Assembly (NCBI GenBank): GCA_052173355.1
Contig: JBQMYS010000035.1
Coordinates: 1-16,538 of the forward strand
Direction: 5' to 3'
Origin: JABZIP01 sp052173355
GTDB taxonomy: Bacteria > Bacillota > Clostridia > Peptostreptococcales > Anaerovoracaceae
DNA length: 16,538 nt
Part shown: one piece after another, positions 1-6,059 of the stretch
Position numbering within the stretch: position 1 is the stretch's first letter
How the letters are laid out: each line of letters starts with the position of its first letter
Notes under the pieces: generated by a model
The model's database searches: none
The model's input: only the letters and a program-made list of their open reading frames with translations
What the model was told of the DNA's origin: nothing
Program-made: the position numbers and the translations under genes

Positions 1-460
1 GTTATGAATTTGCTTGTTCTATAATTACTTAATATGCTGATATATGTTATTAACAAAATACTTAAATAATAAGTTTCAGCTTATTAGCAAAGTATTATAA
101 ATAGTTAAATTGATATTTTGCTACTAGGTATGCAAGTTGACAAAGAAAAATGCAATCTGCTTTTTAACAAAAAAATCATAGTTAGCTGTAATTTATTTGG
201 TAAAATAAAAGCATTGGTTCAGCCCTTATAACGATACCCCTCAAATTGAAACCCCTTTAACGATTCTACCGTTAAAAAGTGAGTAGTCAACCCCCCCCCC
301 CTATCGTTGACTACGATTTGACTACTAATGACTACTACATTTTGCCACAATTTGCATTATTTTGCTGATTAGCCAAAATATATGTAGATTTAACCCTATT
401 TTACAGATTTGGCAAAACCTTGCAAATTAGGGCAAAATAATGCATTTTAGGAGGGAAAAA
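1..460. other. Non-coding left flank, probable right end of a related element
   Basis: No credible gene is visible. The first 280 bases are AT-rich, with a perfect small inverted repeat at 67-86 (7-base arms around TTTCAG). From 281 the sequence carries AGTAGTC, an 11-base C run (291-301), then TTGACTACG, TTGACTACTAATG and ACTACTAC motifs (307-338). These resemble the repeats inside both ends of the element. A 13-base perfect inverted repeat (TGCATTATTTTGC at 353-365 and its complement at 432-444) lies just before the ribosome binding site of the phosphatase stub. The distance from the ACTACTA cluster to the att core is about 136 bases, against about 139 at the element's true right end. I infer this is the right end of a second related element. 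Confidence 0.5.
307..338. repeat. ACTACTA repeat cluster outside the left end
   Basis: Three close copies of GACTAC(TA) in 32 bases, with an inverted copy AGTAGTC at 283-289. The unit matches the repeats at 570-589, 636-658 and 14188-14240. Tn916-family integrases bind short arm-type repeats near the element ends through their N-terminal domain. I infer arm sites of a second element. Confidence 0.45.
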
Positions 461-511
461 ATGAAAATAAGCGTACTTTTTATTTGCCATGGCAGGTCAG
501 TTGTACAATAA
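461..511 (+). pseudogene. 5' stub of the LMW protein tyrosine phosphatase gene
   Basis: A good ribosome binding site (AGGAGGG, 449-455) precedes an ATG whose first 11 codons read MKISVLFICHG. This matches the start of the intact phosphatase at 14361 (MIKILFICHG) and the family P-loop beginning. After the glycine codon the frame diverges (RSVVQ) and stops at 509-511. The break falls at the end of the repeat shared with the right end. This is the leftover 5' end of the gene, cut off when the element inserted. Whether it is still translated into a 16-residue peptide is unknown. Confidence 0.85.
474..494. repeat. attL core (direct repeat with 14371-14391)
   Basis: The 21 bases match the right copy at 20 of 21 positions; the only difference is T versus C at the eleventh base. 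The last ten bases, TGCCATGGCA, form a perfect palindrome. The repeat encodes the YLF-IC-H-G part of the phosphatase active-site loop and separates phosphatase sequence on the left from element sequence on the right. This is the expected product of site-specific recombination by the tyrosine integrase at 11295-12578. Confidence 0.85.
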
Positions 512-569
512 ATCGGACTTTGGCAAACTGGGGCAGAGTAGGGCATAATGTACCGCAAACACGCATAAA

Positions 570-658
570 TACTACGGTTTCGACTACTAAGGGTTGAGCC
601 GGAGAGGGAATAAAGGCAAATGTGTTGGGATAATTCCTTAGTAGTAATAGACTACTTA
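570..658. repeat. Left-end ACTACTA/TAGTAGT repeats (probable integrase arm sites)
   Basis: Visible copies are TACTAC (570-575), GACTACTA (582-589), CCTTAGTAGTAA (636-647) and the inverted ACTACTTA (651-658). CCTTAGTAGTAA occurs again exactly at 14188-14199 near the other end. Position between the att core and the first gene at both ends fits arm-type integrase or excisionase binding sites. Confidence 0.55.
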
Positions 659-675
659 GAGACGATACATAATGA

Positions 676-720
676 AAAAGCCACAATCGTTGGTAGCGAT
701 GCTGCCGGGATTGTGGCTTT
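676..720 (-). terminator. Intrinsic terminator of the leftward R-M operon
   Basis: Perfect 11-base stem (AAAGCCACAAT at 677-687 with ATTGTGGCTTT at 710-720), with an inner stem GGTAGC/GCTGCC. Read leftward it ends in CTTTTTC and starts only 3 bases beyond the stop codon of the gene at 724-1332. It closes the leftward operon before the element's end. Confidence 0.8.
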
Positions 721-723
721 AAA

Positions 724-1332
724 TTACTTATACCATAATGGTTGAGCATTGGAATTATATTCCTTGTGATTTTTATCGTCCTGTTTTGTGTAGCCAACAA
801 GTGGTGGTCTATTAAAACTTATTCCTGAAATAACTTGGTCGATTTCATAGTCGGCATTAATAAAGGTCCTTATCCAACCTTGAATATATAGAGAACGAGG
901 ATTATATTTGCTTTTTTTGCCGAATCCCACGTTTTGTTCTGCAATAAATAATTGTGCGAGGACTACGGCAATATCAATAGGATTGATTGCTTGTGTAAAG
1001 TGGTATGTATCAAGCATATGCATTACCTCAAGAGGGTCTTCTCCGTAGAAAATTCTATCGAATACTTCAAGTAATGTATTTTTGGACTCTGGGTACTCTC
1101 TAACTCTTGTATATAGGTCAATAAGTAAGCGGAAGTGATTCGGTTTGAATGGTTTTTTATCACCTATCTTTAGCCATATTTGAATATTTTTACTGGCGTC
1201 ATATTCTTTGAATCGTTCACTTAATATCTTTGGACGAACAACATAAAGTGTTTGAACATTGTTGGAATAAATTTCTTTTTCTTCATCAAATGGTAAATCG
1301 ATGATGATTTGTTCTAATTCAGCGTATTTCAT
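724..1332 (-). CDS. Unknown protein, third gene of the leftward R-M operon
   Basis: A 202-residue soluble protein that I do not recognise. It has no signal peptide or membrane segment. The middle is rich in aromatic and hydrophobic helices (for example around LLIDLYTRVREYP and NPIDIAVVLAQLF), followed by a basic GFGKKSKYNPRSLYIQGW stretch at about residues 136-153. The ATG has a clear AGGAG upstream and starts 8 bases after the stop of the nuclease gene, so the two are almost certainly co-transcribed and translated together. The shared operon suggests an accessory part of that R-M system, perhaps a specificity or nuclease partner. That is inference from position only. A terminator follows immediately. 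Confidence 0.75.
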   Translation of the reverse strand: MKYAELEQIIIDLPFDEEKEIYSNNVQTLYVVRPKILSERFKEYDASKNIQIWLKIGDKKPFKPNHFRLLIDLYTRVREYPESKNTLLEVFDRIFYGEDPLEVMHMLDTYHFTQAINPIDIAVVLAQLFIAEQNVGFGKKSKYNPRSLYIQGWIRTFINADYEIDQVISGISFNRPPLVGYTKQDDKNHKEYNSNAQPLWYK

Positions 1333-1340
1333 AAGTTCTC

Positions 1341-1862
1341 CTATAAGTTCAAAAAGTCTAGAGGAATCTCGTTATAGAAATAGTGGCAACCTACCATTCT
1401 GATATATTCCAATGTGTCACGATATACGTCTTGCAGAAACCAATTATTAAATACATAAAGATATTCCACATCAAAACCGATAGGGTGGCATAGTTTTTCG
1501 TACTCTTTTTTCTTGAAATCACAGTTAGGAAGTTTTTCGTCAACTGAACCAGAACAATTTTGAAACTTCTTTTCTATTATGTATACAGTGTTTGTTCCAA
1601 AATTAACAAAACATTCATCAGGAAGCCATTTTTTAGAATTATATTCAGTAAAATCGATTCCGTTAGGTTCTAAAAAATATTTATATAAATCATGTTTTTG
1701 AACAGAAAGTCCAATTTTTATGTTGCCATCATAGACTTCTTTTCCGATGACATTATAGCCGGCATTTGTTAACGCCGTATCGAGAGATGTGGTTTGCTCA
1801 AAGTGTAATCCATTAGCATTTGTACGAGCACCGCCACCAAATCTATTAGGTATTCTTGGCAT
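1341..1862 (-). CDS. PD-(D/E)XK nuclease, probable type II restriction endonuclease
   Basis: 173 residues. The fold motif is visible as PD at residues 81-82, then a strand with E97-K98-K99 (YIIEKKF) 14 residues later, the spacing expected for PD-(D/E)XK catalytic residues D82, E97 and K99. An N-terminal glutamate (E22 in GLHFEQ) is also placed as in many such nucleases. Its ribosome binding site (AAAGGAGG) lies inside the last codons of the regulator gene, and the start is 3 bases after the regulator's stop, so the genes are coupled. With the divergent methyltransferase at 2250 it forms a plausible type II R-M system. The recognition sequence cannot be read from the sequence. DpnII-type enzymes are unrelated in sequence to this protein. 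Confidence 0.75.
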   Translation of the reverse strand: MPRIPNRFGGGARTNANGLHFEQTTSLDTALTNAGYNVIGKEVYDGNIKIGLSVQKHDLYKYFLEPNGIDFTEYNSKKWLPDECFVNFGTNTVYIIEKKFQNCSGSVDEKLPNCDFKKKEYEKLCHPIGFDVEYLYVFNNWFLQDVYRDTLEYIRMVGCHYFYNEIPLDFLNL

Positions 1863-1865
1863 AAA

Positions 1866-2102
1866 TCAATTCCTCCTTTGAAAAAATTCTGTAATATCCA
1901 CATCAAGTGTATTAGCAACATGATTTAGTACAGAGATGGAGAGACTTTTGGCACATCCTGAAGCTTCAATTTTTGAAAGATAACTAATGCTAATCTGTAA
2001 TTTTTCTGACAGTTGGATTTGGGTAAGTCCTGCTTTTTCTCTGTAGTGCTTTATATTTGAACCAATAACCTGATATAATTCTGTTTCACTAGAAAATTGC
2101 AT
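1866..2102 (-). CDS. XRE-family regulator, probable R-M controller (C) protein
   Basis: A 78-residue Cro/CI-type helix-turn-helix protein. The HTH spans about residues 22-46 (LTQIQLSEKLQISISYLSKIE region). The size and position as first gene upstream of a restriction nuclease match controller proteins of type II R-M systems, which delay nuclease expression until methylation is established. The leftward promoter has TATAAT (2130-2135 on the minus strand). One TTCAC-N5-GTGAA palindrome lies between that -10 and the ribosome binding site, and a second lies just upstream of the -35 region. This layout fits autoregulation with activation at one site and repression at the other. The palindrome differs from the usual GACT/AGTC C-box, so binding is inferred. 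Confidence 0.85.
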   Translation of the reverse strand: MQFSSETELYQVIGSNIKHYREKAGLTQIQLSEKLQISISYLSKIEASGCAKSLSISVLNHVANTLDVDITEFFQRRN

Positions 2103-2113
2103 AACACACTCCT

Positions 2114-2128
2114 TTCACTATTTGTGAA
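2114..2128. promoter_or_regulatory. Operator 1, TTCAC-N5-GTGAA
   Basis: Perfect 5+5 palindrome TTCAC-TATTT-GTGAA. It sits between the -10 and the ribosome binding site of the XRE gene, a repressing position. Identical half-sites recur at 2159-2173 and 2986-3000. Confidence 0.7.
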
Positions 2129-2129
2129 T

Positions 2130-2158
2130 ATTATATTATTTTTTCTCTGTTGCATAAA
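2130..2158 (-). promoter_or_regulatory. Promoter of the leftward XRE/nuclease operon
   Basis: On the minus strand TATAAT (2130-2135) is preceded, 17 bases upstream, by a weak TTTATG (2153-2158). The weak -35 beside operator 2 suggests an activator-dependent promoter, as seen for controller-protein genes. Confidence 0.5.
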
Positions 2159-2173
2159 TTCACTTATGGTGAA
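2159..2173. promoter_or_regulatory. Operator 2, TTCAC-N5-GTGAA
   Basis: Perfect palindrome TTCAC-TTATG-GTGAA, 45 bases centre to centre from operator 1. It abuts the -35 region of the leftward operon and lies upstream of the rightward methyltransferase gene, so it could influence both directions. Confidence 0.7.
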
Positions 2174-2249
2174 AGTTGAGGCGGGGACGGGGTAGACTTT
2201 TGAACTTGAATGATGTATCATAAAATTCTAAATAATCAAAAAGGAGGAG

Positions 2250-2978
2250 ATGCTTATAGTATTACAACCGACTAGCTTTAGCCCAGAGCAAACAACAATT
2301 TGGTCATTTCCAGACCGAGGAAAATGGGCAACCCACTCAGGACGATATCGAGGAAATTGGTCACCTTATGTTCCAAGAAACTTGATAATGCGTTATTCTA
2401 AACCAGGAGACTGGATTCTAGATCAATTCTTAGGTAGTGGAACAACATTAGTTGAAGCCAAACTACTTAATCGAAATGCGATTGGTGTAGACATCAATCC
2501 GCAATCTATTTCTTTATCAGAAGCAAATCTCAATTTTGAATGTGAAACTGAATCAAAGATTTTTGTTAGGAATGGGGATGCTACAGAACTATCCTTTATT
2601 AAAGACAATAAAATTGATTTCATATGCACTCATCCGCCGTATGCCAATATCATTAAGTACAGTTCAAATATAGAAGGTGATATTTCTTTACTAGATGAAC
2701 AGGAATTTTTTGATGCTATAAGTAAGGTGGCAAAGGAGTCATATCGTGTTTTAAAGAAGGGAAAGTGTTGCGCAATAATGATTGGAGATAAAAGATTTCG
2801 TGGGAATGTGGTTCCGTTAGGGTTTCAATTATTACAATGCTTTTTGGCTGCGGGTTTTAAAACAAAAGAAATAGTAATTAAAGAACAGCATAATTGTAAA
2901 TCTTCAGCAAAATGGAGTGATATGGATAAAAAGTTTTTGCTGTTAGCACATGAATACATATTTATATTTTATAAGTGA
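2250..2978 (+). CDS. Site-specific DNA N4/N6 methyltransferase
   Basis: 242 residues. The SAM-binding motif I is DQFLGSGTT (about 58-66), followed by an acidic motif II at D81 and the catalytic motif IV THPPY (127-131). The order I before IV differs from the DpnA-like enzyme downstream, where IV comes first. The (T/S)xPPY form suggests an amino-methyltransferase of N4-cytosine or N6-adenine type. It is divergent from the XRE/nuclease operon and is the likely protecting partner of that nuclease. The AGGAGG (2242-2247) lies only 2 bases from the ATG, shorter than usual; no other nearby start fits. The little sequence outside the catalytic core means target recognition is not obvious. Confidence 0.85.
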   Translation: MLIVLQPTSFSPEQTTIWSFPDRGKWATHSGRYRGNWSPYVPRNLIMRYSKPGDWILDQFLGSGTTLVEAKLLNRNAIGVDINPQSISLSEANLNFECETESKIFVRNGDATELSFIKDNKIDFICTHPPYANIIKYSSNIEGDISLLDEQEFFDAISKVAKESYRVLKKGKCCAIMIGDKRFRGNVVPLGFQLLQCFLAAGFKTKEIVIKEQHNCKSSAKWSDMDKKFLLLAHEYIFIFYK

Positions 2979-2985
2979 TTTGTGT

Positions 2986-3000
2986 TTCACAAAAAGTGAA
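2986..3000. promoter_or_regulatory. Operator 3, TTCAC-N5-GTGAA upstream of dpnM
   Basis: Perfect palindrome TTCAC-AAAAA-GTGAA, 8 bases upstream of the -35 of the dpnM promoter and 7 bases past the stop of the previous gene. Same half-sites as operators 1 and 2, so the XRE regulator may also act on the DpnII-type operon. Confidence 0.65.
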
Positions 3001-3008
3001 AGTTTTCA

Positions 3009-3037
3009 TTGATAAAAATTGCTCCTTCTCGTATAAT
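3009..3037 (+). promoter_or_regulatory. Strong promoter of the dpnM-dpnA-dpnB operon
   Basis: TTGATA (3009-3014), a 17-base spacer and a perfect TATAAT (3032-3037). Transcription would begin near 3044, which excludes any start codon for dpnM upstream of 3071. Confidence 0.8.
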
Positions 3038-3070
3038 AGAAAAAGAACTTTATGGAAAGAGGAGATAAGT

Positions 3071-3904
3071 ATGTCTAATAAAAAAGTGACACCGTTTGTT
3101 AAGTGGGCAGGTGGTAAAAGACAATTACTTGATAAAATATCTGAAAGAATGCCTCAAGACTATAATAATTATTTTGAACCTTTTATTGGAGGAGGAGCAG
3201 TTCTATTTGAGTTGCAGCCGGAAAGTGCAGTGATTAATGATATTAATGCTTCCCTTATCAATGCATATAGAATAATAGAGAGTAATCCACAAGAGTTTAT
3301 AGAATATATAAAAAAATTAGATTCAGAAATGGGTGAGGATGGCAAAACATATTATTATTCTTTGAGAGAACGCTATAACGATAAATTAATGAAAGAAGAA
3401 TTTGATGTAGAACTTGCAGCATTGTTCGTTTTTATTAATAAGCATTGTTTTAATGGATTATATAGAGTGAATGGGAAAGGGTTATTTAATGTACCATACA
3501 ATAACAGTAAGAAGGAATCGATAGATGAAGAATCGATAAGAGCTGTTTCAGCCTATTTAAAAAAGGTTACTATTAAATTAGGAGATTTTGAAGAAGTTTG
3601 TAGTGAAGCAAAGAAAGGAGATTTTGTTTTCTTTGATAGTCCATATGCACCTTTGAATCCTACTTCATTTGAATCATATACGAAGGAAGGTTTTGACATA
3701 GAAAGCCATGAAAGGCTTGCAAGACTTTTTGACGAATTAACGAAAAGAGGATGTTATTGTATGCTTACAAACCATAACACAGAGTTTATCAATGAGTTGT
3801 ATGGCAATAAGGGATACAGAATAGATGTAGTTAGTGTAAAGCGAATGATTAATTCAGATGCATCAAAGAGAACCGGAGAAGAGGTTATTATTTGTAATTA
3901 TTAG
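3071..3904 (+). CDS. dpnM: DpnM-like Dam-type DNA adenine methyltransferase (GATC)
   Basis: 277 residues from the ATG at 3071, which has AGAGGAG at good spacing. The frame runs open to 2975, but the promoter lies inside that extension. Family features are the N-terminal FVKWAGGK (9-16), motif I FEPFIGGGAV (35-44) and motif IV DSPY (189-192). Most relatives have DPPY, so the serine is a small variation in the catalytic loop. Class-alpha D12/Dam methyltransferases methylate the adenine of GATC on duplex DNA. With dpnA and the endonuclease following, this is the host-protection enzyme of a DpnII-type system. GATC specificity is inferred from similarity across all three genes. Confidence 0.93.
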   Translation: MSNKKVTPFVKWAGGKRQLLDKISERMPQDYNNYFEPFIGGGAVLFELQPESAVINDINASLINAYRIIESNPQEFIEYIKKLDSEMGEDGKTYYYSLRERYNDKLMKEEFDVELAALFVFINKHCFNGLYRVNGKGLFNVPYNNSKKESIDEESIRAVSAYLKKVTIKLGDFEEVCSEAKKGDFVFFDSPYAPLNPTSFESYTKEGFDIESHERLARLFDELTKRGCYCMLTNHNTEFINELYGNKGYRIDVVSVKRMINSDASKRTGEEVIICNY

Positions 3905-3915
3905 GAGGAGGTTTA

Positions 3916-4719
3916 GTGGAAAGATTACTTGGTAAAAATCAGCAATATTTCTATGAAAATGAATCTGCTCAAATAATACATGGAGACTCATTTAAAGTTC
4001 TTGCAAAGTTGCGGCCAGAAAGTATTGATATGATATTTGCAGATCCACCATACTTTTTAAGTAATAATGGTATTAGCTGTAAAGGTGGCAGAATGGTTTC
4101 TGTAAACAAAGGTGATTGGGATAAAATTGGTGATGAATCAACCCAAATTGTGGATAAGCACAAGTTTAATAGAAAATGGATAAGACTATGCAAACGAGTG
4201 CTAAGTCCTAATGGAAGTATATGGATTTCGGGAACAATGCACAATATTTATTCTATAGGGATGGCGCTGGAGCAAGAAGGATTTAAGATAATTAATAATA
4301 TTACATGGCAAAAAACAAATCCACCACCTAATCTTGCTTGTAAATGCTTTACTCATTCCACAGAGACAATATTGTGGGCGCAGAAAGCAGATAAAAAGGC
4401 TCGTCATTATTTTAATTATGAATTAATGAAAGAGTTAAATGGTGGAAAACAAATGAAGGATGTATGGGTGGGGAGTTTGACAAAGCCATCGGAAAAGAAG
4501 GCAGGAAAACATCCAACACAAAAGCCAGAATATTTATTAGAAAGAATCATTCAGGCATCGACACAACCAGGAGATATTGTGCTAGATCCATTTTGTGGTT
4601 CTGGAACAACAGGGGTTGTTGCAAATCGATTTGAAAGATTTTTCATAGGTATAGACACAGAAGAGGAATATTTGAAAATTACAAAAGCGCGATTGGAGAT
4701 GGAGATAGATGGCAAATAG
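3916..4719 (+). CDS. dpnA: DpnA-like DNA adenine methyltransferase
   Basis: 267 residues starting at GTG, with a strong AGGAGGAGG 4 bases upstream. This is a class-beta N6-adenine methyltransferase with motif IV ADPPYFLS (DPPY at 43-46) before the SAM-binding motif DPFCGSGTT (224-232). The segments IDMIFADPPYFLSN, SVNKGDWDKI, NITWQKTNPPPNL and GKHPTQKPEYLLERII match my memory of pneumococcal DpnA closely. DpnA acts on GATC and can methylate single-stranded DNA, which in pneumococcus protects incoming transforming DNA; here it may protect a single-stranded entry or replication stage. It is 11 bases downstream of dpnM and overlaps the endonuclease gene by 11 bases. Confidence 0.93.
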   Translation: MERLLGKNQQYFYENESAQIIHGDSFKVLAKLRPESIDMIFADPPYFLSNNGISCKGGRMVSVNKGDWDKIGDESTQIVDKHKFNRKWIRLCKRVLSPNGSIWISGTMHNIYSIGMALEQEGFKIINNITWQKTNPPPNLACKCFTHSTETILWAQKADKKARHYFNYELMKELNGGKQMKDVWVGSLTKPSEKKAGKHPTQKPEYLLERIIQASTQPGDIVLDPFCGSGTTGVVANRFERFFIGIDTEEEYLKITKARLEMEIDGK

Positions 4720-5578
4720 AAATTTTGATGAGTGGCTAAGGACATTTACAGATAATATAAATAACTGGAATTATTATGTGAATTATGGTACGGCATATAA
4801 AAATACAGCTGCTGTTAAAAGACAACTGGCATTGTTAAATACATTAAAAGGTTCTGAAAATATAGAGGATGAATTTAGAGATTTAGTAAGCGAATATCCT
4901 GAATGTATAAAGGCGATTCCTTTATTGTTAGCTGTTAGAGAAAACGTTATTGCGATTACAGAGAATGATAGAAGACTAGATTTTAATTTTAGTAGCATGA
5001 ATTATGATGTGGAATTGTATGTTGAATTTATGCAAAAAACAGGAATTTTTGAACTGTTACAAAGTCATGTTATAGGTGATTTATTGGATGTCGGTCTTGG
5101 TATTAATATTGGCTTAGATAGTAATGCTAGAAAGAATAGAGGAGGAGACCAGATGGAAGATTTGGTTGAATTCTTTATTAAAGAAGCTGGCTTTAAAAAG
5201 GATGTTACATACTTTAAAGAAATGTATTTGCATGATGTAGAACAGAAATGGGGATATGACCTTTCGGCAATTAGTGCTGATGGAGTTGCCAAAAAAAGAT
5301 TTGATTTTGTAGTAAAGCCAGAAGGAAGTAGTGAAGTGTATATTTGTGAATGTAATTGCTATTCTTCCAGTGGTTCTAAATTGAATGAGACGGCAAGAAG
5401 TTTTAAGACGATTTCGCTTGAGGCTAAGGAGGTTGAACACGTTCATTTCGTATGGTTTACTGACGGTGCCGGTTGGCAAAAAACAAAGGGTAATTTAAAA
5501 GAGACCTTCTTGGTGCAAGAAGATTTATACAATATTGCAGATTTGAAGAATGGTATAATTAGTGAGAAGTTTATTTAG
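4709..5578 (+). CDS. dpnB: DpnII-like type II restriction endonuclease (GATC)
   Basis: 289 residues, overlapping dpnA by 11 bases, so translation is coupled. The start MANRNFDEWL, the middle DSNARKNRGGDQMEDLV and the C-terminal KRFDF...SSSGSKLNETARSFK and WFTDGAGWQKTKGNL segments match DpnII-family enzymes as I recall them. Catalytic candidates of the PD-(D/E)XK-like centre are D199 (RFDF) and E214-C-N216; the N in place of K is shared with DpnII. The family cuts unmethylated GATC. Length is normal and no break is seen, so the system looks complete and probably active. It is the last gene before a strong terminator. Confidence 0.93.
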   Translation: MANRNFDEWLRTFTDNINNWNYYVNYGTAYKNTAAVKRQLALLNTLKGSENIEDEFRDLVSEYPECIKAIPLLLAVRENVIAITENDRRLDFNFSSMNYDVELYVEFMQKTGIFELLQSHVIGDLLDVGLGINIGLDSNARKNRGGDQMEDLVEFFIKEAGFKKDVTYFKEMYLHDVEQKWGYDLSAISADGVAKKRFDFVVKPEGSSEVYICECNCYSSSGSKLNETARSFKTISLEAKEVEHVHFVWFTDGAGWQKTKGNLKETFLVQEDLYNIADLKNGIISEKFI

Positions 5579-5599
5579 TAGATAAAATGTATCTGTTGG

Positions 5600-5625
5600 C
5601 TGGGAGAGTAATCTCCCAGTTTTTT
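5600..5625 (+). terminator. Intrinsic terminator after the DpnII-type operon
   Basis: Perfect 8-base stem CTGGGAGA/TCTCCCAG with a GTAA loop (5608-5611), followed by six T residues. It lies 21 bases after the endonuclease stop codon. Confidence 0.92.
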
Positions 5626-5629
5626 AGTT

Positions 5630-5651
5630 GGAGTAACCGAAAGGTTGCTCC
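5630..5651 (+). terminator. Second hairpin, possible back-up terminator
   Basis: Stem GGAGTAACC/GGTTGCTCC (one G-T wobble) closed by a GAAA tetraloop and followed by TTATTTTTA. It directly follows the first terminator; the broken T-run makes it weaker. Confidence 0.6.
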
Positions 5652-6050
5652 TTATTTTTATGCTCAAAAATCGGAAAAATGTCCTTTTCGGCTACATAGC
5701 AGATAGAAAGATAAAAACTTTCATGAAAAAGGGGAAAAATACCTCTTTTGCTTACATAGGGGTCAGGAGGAAAAGTTTTTGAAAATAATTCCGTTCAAAT
5801 CCCAACGTGCTGACCAAAGGATAGTGAAAGAACAATGACGAGAAAAATTATTTCATAATTTATCGTCAAATCGTCTCAGATTTTCCTGTTAGGTATTGGA
5901 GGGGAGAAAATAAAAATTTTTCGTTCAAATTTTATCTTTCTGTAATTGGGAGGATTAGAGGGGGAGGTTGTAACTTTTCCCGTCTATGTAAGAAAAAGAA
6001 AAAAATCTCGGACAAATTGAAAAAATGTGTCCAGAGAATAGTGAAAGGAG
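5652..6050. other. Repeat-rich non-coding region, candidate replication origin
   Basis: No gene is visible in about 400 bases directly upstream of the replication gene. Two 27-base direct repeats begin exactly 60 bases apart (5673-5699 and 5733-5759, 20 of 27 identical, both ending in ACATAG). An inverted third copy (5984-5998) matches the second at 14 of 15 bases (CTTTTGCTTACATAG). CGTTCAAAT occurs at 5792-5800 and 5922-5930. An AT-rich hairpin lies at 5836-5868 (TGACGA...TCGTCA with inner AAATTAT/ATAATTT), and another at 6008-6037. Repeats beside a primase-helicase gene suggest iteron-like origin sites; this is inference. Confidence 0.45.
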
Positions 6051-6059
6051 TTGATGTTT

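Noticed and set aside
137..165. TTGACA in the left flank as a promoter
   Set aside because: No -10 element is found at the right distance.
480..800. Leftward open frame across the left end
   Set aside because: It spans the att core and terminator hairpin, has no good ribosome binding site and its sequence is not protein-like.
2975..3070. 32-codon upstream extension of dpnM
   Set aside because: The TTGATA-N17-TATAAT promoter and operator 3 lie within it, and the ribosome binding site fits the ATG at 3071.
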